Made by a program: the position numbers and the translations under genes. Of a DNA stretch of 62,439 bases, positions 49,824 to 59,178 are shown piece after piece. Below the pieces are notes generated by a model that was not told the origin of the DNA, did not search any database, and saw only the letters and a program-made list of their open reading frames with translations. This DNA is from Micrococcales bacterium (GTDB lineage: Bacteria > Actinomycetota > Actinomycetes > Actinomycetales > Cellulomonadaceae): contig WRMB01000017.1 of assembly GCA_009777345.1 (NCBI GenBank), forward strand, positions 1 to 62,439. The letters run 5' to 3'. The stretch's first letter is position 1. Each line of letters opens with the position of its first letter.

Positions 49824-50714
49824 GTGGTCGCTGAGCTGGTGTCGAACGTCAAGGACGTCGCGTTGGTGTTCGAGGGCGGGGGGATGCGGGCCAGCTACAC
49901 CGCGGCGGTGGTGACGACGCTGCTCGACGCGGGGATCCACTTCGACTGGGTCGGTGGGATCTCCGCCGGGTCGTCGAACACGGCGAACTACGTGGCCCGG
50001 GACGCCACCAGGGCAAAGCAGTCGTTCGTGGACTTCGCCGGGGACCGTCGCTTCGGCAGCCTGTGGACGTTCCTGCAGGGCAAGGGCTATTTCGACGCGC
50101 ACTACATCTACGAGCAGACCGCCGGACCCCACCAGGCGCTGCCGTACGACTTCGCGACGTTCCGCGCCAACCCGGCGCAGCGGCGCATCGGCGCGTTCGA
50201 GTGCGATACCGGCACCCAGGTGTACTGGGGCCGGGACGACCTGGACACCCTGCCGACGTTGATGCGCCGGGTGCGGGCCTCGTCGACCATGCCCGTCCTC
50301 ATGCCGCCGGTACGCATCGACGGCCGGACGTACGTGGACGGCGCGCTGGGCCCCACCGGCGGGATCGCGCTCGACGCGGCGCGCGCCGACGGCTACCAGC
50401 GGTTCTTCGTGGTGCTGACCCAGGAGCGCGGCTACCGCAAACGGCCCAGCCGGGTGCCGTGGCTGTTCGACGCCTACTTCCGCAGGTTCCCCGCGGCGGC
50501 CGAGGCGCTCAGCACCCGCTGGCGCCGGTACAACCAGACCCGCACCGAGCTGTTCGACCTGGAGTCGTCCGGCGAGGCCTACCTGTTCGTGCCCGACCGC
50601 ATGTCGGTGGGCAACGCCACACGGGACGTCGCCGCCCTGGCGGCCAGCTACGACGCCGGCCTGGCCCAGGCCCGCGCCGAGCTGCCCCGGTGGCGCGAGT
50701 TCCTCGGCCTGTGA
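49824..50714 (+). CDS. Patatin-like phospholipase family protein
   Basis: The 296-residue protein has the patatin oxyanion motif VFEGGGMRASY, the nucleophile motif GGISAGSSN (GxSxG) and the catalytic Asp in YVDGALGPTGG. It resembles YjjU-like bacterial patatins, which are predicted lipid acyl hydrolases. The GTG at 49824 is used. A TAGCCT about 10 bases upstream suggests a leaderless transcript. A 3' fragment of a related gene lies at 44747. Confidence 0.93.
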   Translation: MVAELVSNVKDVALVFEGGGMRASYTAAVVTTLLDAGIHFDWVGGISAGSSNTANYVARDATRAKQSFVDFAGDRRFGSLWTFLQGKGYFDAHYIYEQTAGPHQALPYDFATFRANPAQRRIGAFECDTGTQVYWGRDDLDTLPTLMRRVRASSTMPVLMPPVRIDGRTYVDGALGPTGGIALDAARADGYQRFFVVLTQERGYRKRPSRVPWLFDAYFRRFPAAAEALSTRWRRYNQTRTELFDLESSGEAYLFVPDRMSVGNATRDVAALAASYDAGLAQARAELPRWREFLGL

Positions 50715-50801
50715 GGCCGATCGGGGGTATCGACCGGCGGAGGGACCGAGAAGCAAGGGCGGGGTTGGCGGGGGCAGGCGGGCCGCCGCTAACCTGACCT
50801 G

Positions 50802-53288
50802 GTGACTGACAGCAGCGTGCCCAACTGGCGCGACCTCAAGGCCCCCGCGCACACCGTCGACGGGTTCATCGCGGACTTCATGCGTGAGCTCAACTACGGC
50901 CAGGGCGTGTCCTTGGTCCGCAGCTCGCAGAACGACCAGTACCTGGCCCTGTCGCGCACGGTGCGCCACCACCTGCAGGCCCGGTGGATGGACACCCTGG
51001 CCAAGCAGCACGAGGCGCAGGCCAAGGCGGTGTGCTACCTGTCGGCGGAGTACCTCATGGGGCGCCAGCTGGACAACGCGCTGCTGGCCTCCGACATGGA
51101 CGATATCGTCGAGGAGGGCCTGGCCCGGCTGGGCCTGAACCTCACCGAGCTGCGCGCCCAGGAGGTCGAACCGGGCCTGGGCAACGGCGGTCTGGGGCGG
51201 CTCGCGGCCTGCTTCGTGGACTCGGCGGCGACCATGTCGGTGCCGTGCATCGGCTACGGCATCCGCTACGAGTACGGGATCTTCCGCCAGGAGTTCGTCG
51301 ACGGCTGGCAGGTCGAGCACTCCGACCGCTGGCTGGCCATGGGCAACCCGTGGGAGTTCCCCAACCCCGAGGTCGCGGTGACGGTGAACTTCGGCGGGAC
51401 GACGCAGACCTATACCGACGCCAAGGGTCGGACCCGCAGCCGGTGGCTGCCGGAGTGGGACGTGCTCGGGGTGCCGTACAACTACATGGTCCCCGGTTAC
51501 CGCAACGGGCGCGTCAACACCCTGCGGCTGTGGAGCGCTCGGGCGACCCGGCCGTTCCGGCTGGCCGAGTTCAACTCCGGCGACTACGTCGGCGCGGTGC
51601 AGGGCCAGACCTTCGCCGAGAACATCTCCGCGGTGCTGTACCCGGAGGACTCCACCCCCCAGGGCAAAGAGCTGCGGCTGCAGCAGCAGTACTTCTTCTG
51701 CGCCTGCTCGATCGCGGACTTCGTCGACCACGTCCTGCCCGACGGCTACGACCTGCGCCGCCTGCCCGAACGGGTTATCTTCCAGCTCAACGACACGCAT
51801 CCGGTGATCGCGGTGCCCGAGCTCATGCGGGTCCTGGTGGACCTCGAGGGTTTCGACTGGGACGAGGCGTGGGAGATCACCAAGAAGTGCTTCGCCTACA
51901 CCTGCCACACCCTGCTGCCCGAGGCGCTGGAGGTATGGTCGGTCGATCTGCTGGGCCGCTTGCTGCCCCGGCACCTGGAGATCATCTACAAGATCAACGA
52001 CGACTTCCTCGACGAGGTGCGGGCCCAGTTCCCCGGGGACGAGCTGCGGGTGCGGCGCATGTCGATCATCACCGACTACCCGACGCGGGCGGTGCGCATG
52101 GCGCACCTGGCGACGGTGGCCGGGGCGAAGGTCAACGGCGTCGCCGAGCTGCACTCTCAGCTGCTGCGCGACAAGGTGCTGCCGGACTTCTCGCAGTTCT
52201 GGCCCGAGAAGTTCACCAACGTGACCAACGGCGTCACGCCGCGCCGTTTCGTCCGCCTCGCCAACCCGGGGCTGTCCGCGCTGATCAGCGAGGCGATCGG
52301 GACTGGCTGGATCACCGACCTGAACCGGCTGGCCCAGCTGGAGCCCCTGGCCGACGACGCGGAGTTCCGGGCCCGCTTCCGCCAGGTGAAACGCAACAAC
52401 AAGATCCGGCTGGCCCAGCTGCTGGCCACCCGGGACGGTATGACGCTGGCCCCGGACCGCATGTACGACGTCATGGTGAAACGCCTGCACGAGTACAAGC
52501 GGCAGATGCTCAAGCTGCTGCATATCGTCACCCTGTACAACAAGCTGCATACCGGGGTGCTGAAACCTGAGGACGTGACTCCGCGGGTGTTCGTCTTCGG
52601 TGCGAAGGCCGCCCCGGGCTACCGGATGGCCAAGCAGATCATCGGGCTGATCAACGCCGTGGGACGGGTCGTCAACGCCGACCCGAAGGTCAACCAGGTG
52701 CTCACGGTGGCGTTCCCGCCGAACTACAACGTGACCCTGGCCGAACGGATCGTCCCGGCCGCGGACCTGTCCGAGCAGATCTCCCTGGCCGGGAAAGAAG
52801 CCTCCGGCACCGGGAACATGAAGTTCGCCCTCAACGGCGCGCTGACCATCGGCACCGACGACGGCGCGAACGTCGAGATCCGGCGCCTGGTCGGCGACGA
52901 CAGCTTCTTCCTGTTCGGCCTGCTGGAACCGCAGGTCGACGAGCTGGTCACGGCGGGCTACCACCCGACTGCATACTACGAGCAGGACGCCGACCTGCGG
53001 GCCGCGATCGACCTGGTCGCGTCCGGTGCCTTCTCCGACGGCGACTCGTCGGTGTTCGAGCCGGTCGTCGCCAACCTGCTCAACGAGGACCGGTTCCTGG
53101 TGCTCGCGGACTACGCCGCCTATATCCAGGCCCAGGCCCAGGTCGACGCGGCCTACGCCGACGCCGACGCCTGGTCGCGGTCGGCCATCCTCAACGTGGC
53201 CCGCTCCGGCTTCTTCTCCTCGGACCGTTCGGTGCGCGACTACATCGACCGCATCTGGCACACGCTGCCCATCATCGAGGACGTCTGA
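50802..53288 (+). CDS. glgP: Glycogen/maltodextrin phosphorylase
   Basis: The 828-residue enzyme releases glucose 1-phosphate from alpha-glucans. Family motifs are intact: CYLSAEYLMGRQLDNALL, EPGLGNGGLGRLAACF, NDTHPVIAVPELMR, FTNVTNGVTPRRF and the PLP lysine segment EASGTGNMKFALNGALTIGT. Its length is normal for the bacterial form. GTG 50802 is preceded by TAACCT at a distance suitable for a leaderless message. Neighbouring genes are unrelated. Confidence 0.97.
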   Translation: MTDSSVPNWRDLKAPAHTVDGFIADFMRELNYGQGVSLVRSSQNDQYLALSRTVRHHLQARWMDTLAKQHEAQAKAVCYLSAEYLMGRQLDNALLASDMDDIVEEGLARLGLNLTELRAQEVEPGLGNGGLGRLAACFVDSAATMSVPCIGYGIRYEYGIFRQEFVDGWQVEHSDRWLAMGNPWEFPNPEVAVTVNFGGTTQTYTDAKGRTRSRWLPEWDVLGVPYNYMVPGYRNGRVNTLRLWSARATRPFRLAEFNSGDYVGAVQGQTFAENISAVLYPEDSTPQGKELRLQQQYFFCACSIADFVDHVLPDGYDLRRLPERVIFQLNDTHPVIAVPELMRVLVDLEGFDWDEAWEITKKCFAYTCHTLLPEALEVWSVDLLGRLLPRHLEIIYKINDDFLDEVRAQFPGDELRVRRMSIITDYPTRAVRMAHLATVAGAKVNGVAELHSQLLRDKVLPDFSQFWPEKFTNVTNGVTPRRFVRLANPGLSALISEAIGTGWITDLNRLAQLEPLADDAEFRARFRQVKRNNKIRLAQLLATRDGMTLAPDRMYDVMVKRLHEYKRQMLKLLHIVTLYNKLHTGVLKPEDVTPRVFVFGAKAAPGYRMAKQIIGLINAVGRVVNADPKVNQVLTVAFPPNYNVTLAERIVPAADLSEQISLAGKEASGTGNMKFALNGALTIGTDDGANVEIRRLVGDDSFFLFGLLEPQVDELVTAGYHPTAYYEQDADLRAAIDLVASGAFSDGDSSVFEPVVANLLNEDRFLVLADYAAYIQAQAQVDAAYADADAWSRSAILNVARSGFFSSDRSVRDYIDRIWHTLPIIEDV

Positions 53289-53445
53289 CCACCCTTCGAC
53301 GTCGGCGCCCGGTGCTGGCTGCTCTGGCGGTCCTGGCCCGGCACGCCGTTGCCCGGCTCATACCGTTAGGTTCCGGACGCTTGGTAGCCTGTGCGTCGTC
53401 GTGACGTTCGTCGCCGACGGAGGGACCGGGGTCGGAGGGACTGCT

Positions 53446-53775
53446 GTGGCCACCTACATGAAGCGCTGCACACAGTGCGGCACGCCGATCGACGGCGACG
53501 CCCGGGTGTGCTCGTCGTGCGCGACCACCGCTCCGTTCGGACGGGCCTGTCCGGGGTGTCACCGCGCTGTGGACAAGGCCCAGCGGGTGTGCCCCGGGTG
53601 CGCCCGGGCGCTGTGGGTCCACTGCCCCACCTGCACCCAGTGGACATTCGTCCAGGACGCCTGCGAGAGCTGCGGCACGGGTCTGATGCTGCGCTGCCCG
53701 AACGAACGCTGCGGGGCCTACCAGTTCTTCGAGAACGCTTTCTGCACCGACTGCGGAGAACGGTTCGACAAGTGA
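53446..53775 (+). CDS. Cysteine-rich zinc-ribbon protein, 109 aa
   Basis: The protein consists almost entirely of zinc knuckles: CTQCG, CSSC, CPGC, CPGC, CPTC, CESCG, CPNERC and CTDCG, that is about four ribbons in 100 residues. GTG 53446 is used because GGAGGG lies upstream; ATG 53458 is possible. It heads a three-gene run with another zinc-ribbon gene and a membrane protein. Function unknown. Confidence 0.8.
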   Translation: MATYMKRCTQCGTPIDGDARVCSSCATTAPFGRACPGCHRAVDKAQRVCPGCARALWVHCPTCTQWTFVQDACESCGTGLMLRCPNERCGAYQFFENAFCTDCGERFDK

Positions 53776-53800
53776 CCGCCTGACAAGAGAGGAGACGAGC

Positions 53801-54574
53801 ATGGCCATGCAAGCATTCACCAGCAACTACCACGACAAGTCGGAGGACGCCGGGTTCCAGTTCGTCTTCGACTGCGACTCGTGCCGCGACGGGTACACCA
53901 GCTCGTTCATCGCGTCGACGACCTACAAGAAGGGTCGTTTCATGCGGACGGTCTCCGGCGGTGCCCGGAGCGTCGGCTACCTCGCCAGCGGGCGGACCGG
54001 TTCGATGGGCTACGCCGCGGGGTCGATGCTCGACCGGATGGACGACCGCTACCGGGGCAAGAGCCCGGAGTGGCGCAAGGAGCACGAGAAGGCCTTCGAA
54101 CGCGCCCAGAACGAAGCCATGAAGCACTTTCACCGCTGCCCCGGCTGCAACCACTGGGTCTGCGACCAGTGCCTGAACGAGGAAGCCGGGCTGTGCGTCA
54201 AGTGCGCCCCCCGTCAGAACGTCGTGGTGGCCAGGGCGCACGCCGACGCCGCGGTCCGCAATATCCGCGCGGCTGGCGCTGACGCCCAGGTGTGGCACGG
54301 CACCATCGAGCAGCAGACCACGATGTGCCCCACCTGCGGCAAGCCTGCCGGGGCCGGGAACTTCTGCAACAACTGCGGTACGTCGATGCAGCTCAAGGCC
54401 TGTCCCTCGTGCCAGGCGCCCCAGGCGCAGGGCGTGAGCTTCTGCAACAGCTGTGGCACCTCCCTGAGCGCCGCCGCCGCGCCTGCCCCGCCCGCGCCGA
54501 CGGTGTGCAGCGGCTGCGGCACCCAGAACCCGCCCGGGACACGTTTCTGCGGCCAGTGCGGTACACCGGCATGA
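53801..54574 (+). CDS. Zinc-ribbon protein with internal glycine-rich region, 257 aa
   Basis: The N-terminal part (GFQFVFDCDSCRDGYTSSF) and the central HRCPGCNHWVCDQCLNEEA and CVKC form one treble-type zinc site. Three C-terminal ribbons follow (CPTCGKPAGAGNFCNNCG, CPSC...FCNSCG, CSGCGTQNPPGTRFCGQCG). The middle has a Gly/Arg-rich stretch (GYLASGRTGSMGYAAGS). The ATG at 53801 has GAGAGGAGACGAGC upstream. It overlaps the next gene by four bases. Confidence 0.85.
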   Translation: MAMQAFTSNYHDKSEDAGFQFVFDCDSCRDGYTSSFIASTTYKKGRFMRTVSGGARSVGYLASGRTGSMGYAAGSMLDRMDDRYRGKSPEWRKEHEKAFERAQNEAMKHFHRCPGCNHWVCDQCLNEEAGLCVKCAPRQNVVVARAHADAAVRNIRAAGADAQVWHGTIEQQTTMCPTCGKPAGAGNFCNNCGTSMQLKACPSCQAPQAQGVSFCNSCGTSLSAAAAPAPPAPTVCSGCGTQNPPGTRFCGQCGTPA

Positions 54575-55035
54575 GCTACATAGACGATCGCGCCCAGCGG
54601 CTGCTGACCAACCGGGAGTGGCGGCGCAACCACAGCTGGTGGGTGGTCGGGATCGCGATCGCGTTCATCCTGCCGCCCCTGGCGCCCCTGGGCTTCGTCT
54701 ACCCGTTGACGAAGTCGGCCCGAAAGATGTGGTGGGTGCTGTTCAGCGTCCTGGTCGCCGTCACGGTCGGGTTCTACGTGGTCGCCGCTGTCGGAGGGCA
54801 TGCCTCGCTGGGCCTCTTCATCAGGATGACCGATGTGCAGGGCCTGTGGGTCGCCGTCCCCTACGCGCTGTGGGCCCTCGACCTGCTGGTCGCCGTAGCC
54901 GTGCGTCCCGTCCTGCTGCGCGAGCTGGCTCGCGTCGGCGCCGAGCGGGCCGGTCGCCTCACGTCCCCTGCCGCGGCCCAGGGCATCGACCAGTTCCCGG
55001 TCCACGACGCCCGGACCTGGCCGCCCGACCGCTGA
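54571..55035 (+). CDS. Small membrane protein, 154 aa
   Basis: Three or four hydrophobic segments are visible (WWVVGIAIAFILPPLAPLGF, WWVLFSVLVAVTVGFYVVAA, GLWVAVPYALWALDLLVAVA). The N-terminus is short and charged (SYIDDRAQRLLTNREWRRN). No family is recognised. ATG 54571 overlaps the previous stop, so it is translated with the zinc-ribbon gene and the products may interact at the membrane. Confidence 0.75.
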   Translation: MSYIDDRAQRLLTNREWRRNHSWWVVGIAIAFILPPLAPLGFVYPLTKSARKMWWVLFSVLVAVTVGFYVVAAVGGHASLGLFIRMTDVQGLWVAVPYALWALDLLVAVAVRPVLLRELARVGAERAGRLTSPAAAQGIDQFPVHDARTWPPDR

Positions 55036-55066
55036 CCCGTCTGGCCCGGTGGTCGGCTGCCGCGGC

Positions 55067-55693
55067 TCAGGCGGTGACGAACCCGGCGCTGGCGTCCGTC
55101 ACCTGCACGGTCTGGCCCTGGGTGCCGTAGTAGCCGTCGTTGAAGCCGTCGTTGAAGTCGTCCATGAAGCCGATGCTCCAGAAAAAGATACCGAGGAGCA
55201 GGCTGGCCGCACCGGTCGCCACCCCGGCGATCGCCATGCCCTTGCCCTTGTCGCCCCGCTCCTTGATCTGGTTGAGCGCGATGATACCCAGGACGAGCGC
55301 GACGATCCCGACGACTAGGCAGGTGCAGAACAGGAACGAGGTGATCCCGACGGCCATCGCCGCGATGGCCAGGCCGTTGGTGCGCTGCAGCGGCGGGTGC
55401 GGCAGGTACGGCTGGCCATAGGGTGGCGGGTAGGCGCCGCCCGGCGGCCCGTACGGCGGCATCCCGTAGGGATCGTACGGCGGCATCCTGTAGGGGTCGG
55501 ACGGCGGTGCGCCGTAGGGGGAGGGGCCGTATGTCGGCGGTGCGCCGTATGTCGGCGGCGTCCCGTAGGCGGGCACCCCGGCCGCGGGCTGGCCGTAGGG
55601 TGATCTGCCGGGGTCCGAGGACGGGGTCGGCGCCGATGCTGGGTCCGGGGGTAGGCCCGGCACGGCGAAGGGGTTCGGGGGCACCTCGCTCAT
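55067..55693 (-). CDS. DUF4190-type membrane protein with Pro/Tyr/Gly-rich N-terminus
   Basis: The 208-residue protein has a low-complexity N-terminal half built of PPYG/YGAPP-like repeats, then two hydrophobic segments with the intervening LNQIKERGDKGKGMAIAG loop that marks DUF4190. A short acidic C-terminus follows (FMDDFNDGFNDGYYGT). Such proteins are common in actinobacteria; the function is unknown. Confidence 0.88.
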   Translation of the reverse strand: MSEVPPNPFAVPGLPPDPASAPTPSSDPGRSPYGQPAAGVPAYGTPPTYGAPPTYGPSPYGAPPSDPYRMPPYDPYGMPPYGPPGGAYPPPYGQPYLPHPPLQRTNGLAIAAMAVGITSFLFCTCLVVGIVALVLGIIALNQIKERGDKGKGMAIAGVATGAASLLLGIFFWSIGFMDDFNDGFNDGYYGTQGQTVQVTDASAGFVTA

Positions 55694-55905
55694 AGACGCA
55701 GCTTACCGGACACCGGTACCCGTACGGGCCGGTTCGTCCCCGACCGGACCGATTCGTCCGTCACAGTATCTGAACAGCTGCCCGGGCCGCCTTTCGTGCT
55801 CGTCGACCCGAAGGGTGGTCGCGGCACACCCGCAGGCAGCACTTCGGGCGAACGAGCTCGCGTCGATCAGGTGTGCGCCCGGGCTGGGGTGGAAGAATCC
55901 CAGGC
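55694..55905. other. Divergent gap between the DUF4190 gene and the oxidase
   Basis: No gene is supported. The two genes point away from each other, so promoters for both should lie here. No clear palindrome or box pair stands out. Confidence 0.4.
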
Positions 55906-58818
55906 GTGAGCGCCACCACCTTCTCTGACCTCTCTTCCGCGCACGGTGCCGATCTGGTCGCCGCCCTGCGCCGGGCCGTGCGCGGCGAGGTGGCCGACGA
56001 CACCCGCCGCCGGGCCGAGTTCTCCACCGACGCGTCGAACTACCGGGTGGTGCCGCAGGTCGTCGTCGCGCCCCTGGACACCGACGACCTGCTGGCCGCC
56101 CTGTCCGTGGCCCGGGAGGCCGAGGCCCCCGTCACCGCGCGCGGCGGGGGCACGTCGGTAGCGGGCAACGCGGTGGGCCCCGGGGTGGTGCTGGACCTGG
56201 TGCGGCACCTGGACCGGATCGGGCCGGTCGATCCCGAGGCCCGCACGGTGCGGGTCGAACCGGGCGTGATCATGGGCGCGCTGCAGCGGGCCGCCGCACC
56301 GCACGGGCTGCGGTTCGGCCCGGACCCGTCGACCTGGACCCGGGCCACCCTGGGCGGGATGATCGGCAACAACGCCTGCGGTCCGCACGCCGTGGCCTAC
56401 GGGCGCACCGCCGACAACGTCGTCGACCTGGACGTGGTGGACGGCACCGGACGACGCTTCACCGCCACCGCCGGGGACCTGTCGCCGGTGCCCGGCCTGG
56501 ACCGCCTGGTCACCGGCAACCTCGATGTCCTGCGCACCGAGCTGGGCCGGTTTACCCGGCAGGTCTCCGGGTACTCCCTGGAGCACCTGCTGCCCGAGCA
56601 CGGGACCGACCTGGCCAAGGCCCTGGTCGGCACCGAGGGCACCTGCGTCACCGTGCTCGGGGCGACGCTGTGCCTGGTCGACCTGCCCGCCGCACCGGTG
56701 CTCGTCGTACTGGGCTACCCGGACATGGCCGCCGCCGCCGACGCGGTCCCCCCGCTGCTGGCGCACCGACCGCTGGCGGTGGAGGGCATGGACGCCCGGC
56801 TGGTGGACGTGGTGCGCCGGGTACGCGGCGCGTCGTCGGTGCCGCCCCTGCCCGACGGGGGCGGCTGGTTGTTCTGCGAGGTCGGCGGCGCCGACGTGGT
56901 CGAAGCCCTGGCCGCCGCTCGACGGCTGGCCGCCGACGCCGGGACCGCCCAGGTGGCGGTCTACCAGCCCGGGCCCGCCGCGTCCGCGGTGTGGGGGATC
57001 CGGGCCGACGGTGCCGGACTGGCCGGGCGCACCGCGTCGGGCGCCCCGGCCTGGCCGGGGTTCGAGGACTCGGCGGTGCCGCCGGAGCACCTGGGCGACT
57101 ACCTGCGCGCCCTGGCCGCGCTCATGACCGACCACCAGGTCGACGGCATGGCCTACGGGCACTTCGGCGACGGCTGCGTCCACCTGCGCCTGGACGTCGA
57201 CCTGGTGCGGGACGGTTCGGCGCTGCGCTCGTTCATGACGGACGCCGCCGAGCTGGTCGCGTCGTACGGCGGGTCGCTGTCCGGCGAGCACGGCGACGGC
57301 CGGGCCCGGTCCGAGCTGCTGCCGATGATGTACTCCCCGCGGGCCATGGAGGTGTTCCGCGCCTTCAAGCACCTGTTCGACCCGGCCGACCTGCTCAACC
57401 CCGGGGTGCTGGTGGACCCCCGCCCGCTGGACGCCGACCTGCGCCGACCCGCCGCCCGGCGGCTCGGCGCCCGTGGCTTCGCCTTCACCGAGGACGACGG
57501 GGACCTGACCACCGCGGTGCACCGCTGCGTCGGGGTGGCCAAGTGCCGGGCCGACGGCGGTTTCATGTGCCCGTCGTACCAGGCCACCGGCGAGGAGAAG
57601 GACGTCACCCGGGGCCGGGCCCGGGTGCTGCAGGAGATGGCCAACGGGACGTTGGTGTCCCGGAGCTGGTCCGCGCCGGAGGTGGCGGCCTCCCTGGACC
57701 TGTGCCTGTCGTGCAAGGCATGCTCGGCCGAGTGCCCGGCCGGGGTGGACATCGCCCGCTACAGGTCGGAGGTCACCCACCGTCGCTACCGCGGGCGGCT
57801 GCGCCCGTCGAGCCACTACGCCCTGGGCTGGTTGCCCCGCTGGGCCCGCGCCATCACCGCCAGCCGTCTCGCCCCCCTGGTCAACGCCCTGCTCGGCCTG
57901 CGTCCCGTCGCCCGCTTCGTCCTGCGCGCCGGAGGCATGGACCCCCGCCGTGACATGGTCACCTTTGCCCGCACCCCCTTCCGGGCCCTGGCCGCCACCC
58001 ACCTGCCGACGGGGGAGTTCGAGAGTTCTGTCACCGGTTCGAGAGTAGAACTCTCGAAATCACGACAGAAGTATCGAACGGCCAGCACGGGGCGGCCGGT
58101 GCTGCTGTGGACCGACTCCTTCAACGACAACCTCTCGCCCGAGATCGCCCTGGCCATGGTCCGGGTGCTGCGCGACGCCGGGTACGACGTGCTGGTGCCC
58201 GACCACGCCGCCTGCTGCGGCCTGACCTGGATCTCCACCGGGCAGCTCGACGGGGCGAAAAGACAGCTGCGGCACCTGCTGGGCGTCCTGGCGCCGTTCG
58301 CGGTCAACGGCGTCCCGATCGTCGGGGTGGAACCGTCGTGCACCGCCGTGCTGCGCTCCGACCTGCGCGACCTGCTGCCCGACGACCCCCGCGCCGAGAC
58401 CGTCGCCGCCGCCACGCGGACGCTGGCCGAGCTGCTCACCGCCGACCCGCCCGTCGGCCCCGGCGACCGCTGGACCCCACCGGACCTGTCGGACGTGCGC
58501 CTGGTCGCCCAACCCCACTGCCACCACCACGCCGTGATGACCTGGACCGCCGACCAGGAGCTGCTGGACCGCACCGGCGCCCAGGTCACCGAGCTGTCCG
58601 GCTGCTGCGGCCTGGCCGGCAACTTCGGCATGGAGCAGGGTCATTACGACCTGTCCGTCGCCGTCGCCGAGCACGCCCTGCTCCCCGCCCTGCGCGAGGC
58701 CGACCCTGACGACGTCTACCTGGCCGACGGTTTCTCCTGCCGCACCCAGGCTCAGCACCTGGCCGGGAAGTCCGGGGTCCACCTGGCCCAGCTCCTAACC
58801 GCCCACCGGGCTACGTAG
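55906..58818 (+). CDS. FAD-linked oxidase with Fe-S and CCG domains (D-2-hydroxyacid dehydrogenase type)
   Basis: The 970-residue enzyme has an FAD-binding PCMH domain (VTARGGGTSVAGNAVGPGVV, GGMIGNNACGPHAVAYG), an FAD-oxidase C domain (HFGDGCVHLRLDVD, SGEHGDGRARSELL), a 4Fe-4S part (CVGVAKCRADGGFMCPSYQA, CLSCKACSAECPAGVD) and C-terminal CCG motifs (ACCGLTWISTGQ, SGCCGLAGNFGME). This layout suits D-lactate or D-2-hydroxyglutarate dehydrogenases of the YdiJ/Dld type. The GTG at 55906 gives MSATTFSDLSS. A 61-bp palindrome is inserted in frame at 58018-58078 (residues about 705-725), in the linker between the Fe-S and CCG parts. Confidence 0.92.
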   Translation: MSATTFSDLSSAHGADLVAALRRAVRGEVADDTRRRAEFSTDASNYRVVPQVVVAPLDTDDLLAALSVAREAEAPVTARGGGTSVAGNAVGPGVVLDLVRHLDRIGPVDPEARTVRVEPGVIMGALQRAAAPHGLRFGPDPSTWTRATLGGMIGNNACGPHAVAYGRTADNVVDLDVVDGTGRRFTATAGDLSPVPGLDRLVTGNLDVLRTELGRFTRQVSGYSLEHLLPEHGTDLAKALVGTEGTCVTVLGATLCLVDLPAAPVLVVLGYPDMAAAADAVPPLLAHRPLAVEGMDARLVDVVRRVRGASSVPPLPDGGGWLFCEVGGADVVEALAAARRLAADAGTAQVAVYQPGPAASAVWGIRADGAGLAGRTASGAPAWPGFEDSAVPPEHLGDYLRALAALMTDHQVDGMAYGHFGDGCVHLRLDVDLVRDGSALRSFMTDAAELVASYGGSLSGEHGDGRARSELLPMMYSPRAMEVFRAFKHLFDPADLLNPGVLVDPRPLDADLRRPAARRLGARGFAFTEDDGDLTTAVHRCVGVAKCRADGGFMCPSYQATGEEKDVTRGRARVLQEMANGTLVSRSWSAPEVAASLDLCLSCKACSAECPAGVDIARYRSEVTHRRYRGRLRPSSHYALGWLPRWARAITASRLAPLVNALLGLRPVARFVLRAGGMDPRRDMVTFARTPFRALAATHLPTGEFESSVTGSRVELSKSRQKYRTASTGRPVLLWTDSFNDNLSPEIALAMVRVLRDAGYDVLVPDHAACCGLTWISTGQLDGAKRQLRHLLGVLAPFAVNGVPIVGVEPSCTAVLRSDLRDLLPDDPRAETVAAATRTLAELLTADPPVGPGDRWTPPDLSDVRLVAQPHCHHHAVMTWTADQELLDRTGAQVTELSGCCGLAGNFGMEQGHYDLSVAVAEHALLPALREADPDDVYLADGFSCRTQAQHLAGKSGVHLAQLLTAHRAT
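58018..58078. repeat. 61-bp palindromic element, family 1, copy 4, inside a coding region
   Basis: This copy has the same 20-9-3-9-20 layout: TTCGAGAGTT at the left end, TTCGAGAGT, AGA, ACTCTCGAA in the centre and AAGTATCGAA at the right end. Central arms pair perfectly; the outer spacers pair imperfectly. It lies inside the oxidase gene and is read through without a stop, contributing residues FESSVTGSRVELSKSRQKYR. Related 20-residue peptides can be read in the same relative frame from the other three copies. Confidence 0.9.
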
Positions 58819-58827
58819 CTGCCACCG

Positions 58828-58881
58828 CGTGCACCTGGCCGACAGTTTCTCCTGACGTACCCACTGGGCGCGTCGGGGTCT
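58828..58881. repeat. 54-bp direct repeat, copy A
   Basis: This matches 59873-59926 at 50 of 54 positions. The sequence resembles part of the oxidase 3' end (the codons for DDVYLADGFSCRT), so both copies appear to be remnants of a duplicated oxidase tail. Confidence 0.75.
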
Positions 58882-58923
58882 GGCAACGGTCCTGATCGGT
58901 CGTCGCGCAGGGGCAGACCGGGT

Positions 58924-59178
58924 TCAGGCAGCGGACGGAGTCAGTGAAGATCTGTTCTCCACGCACCACTTCGGGGCCTGCCTCAGCGCAAACTTGTGAA
59001 GTGCGTCCAAGTGCGACTGCAACGACGGCCTGTTCCCGTTGGGGAAATAGATAGAAAAGTGCCCTTGATCGACGTGCTCGATGGCATACGTCCTGTTCTC
59101 GATCTGGATGTGTCCACCCCGGCCGACGTGGTGGACGCTGAGCTCAAGGCCGTCAATACGGAGTCGTCGGTCCGTCAC
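58924..59178 (-). CDS. Small hypothetical protein, 84 aa
   Basis: The frame starts with GTG at 59176-59178 (MTDRRLRIDGLELSVHHVGR) and is beta-rich in its first half (HIQIENRTYAIEHVDQGHFS). No family is recognised. It lies in a three-part minus-strand unit with an antitoxin-like gene and a possible toxin remnant, within a block bounded by 54-bp direct repeats. Confidence 0.5.
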   Translation of the reverse strand: MTDRRLRIDGLELSVHHVGRGGHIQIENRTYAIEHVDQGHFSIYFPNGNRPSLQSHLDALHKFALRQAPKWCVENRSSLTPSAA

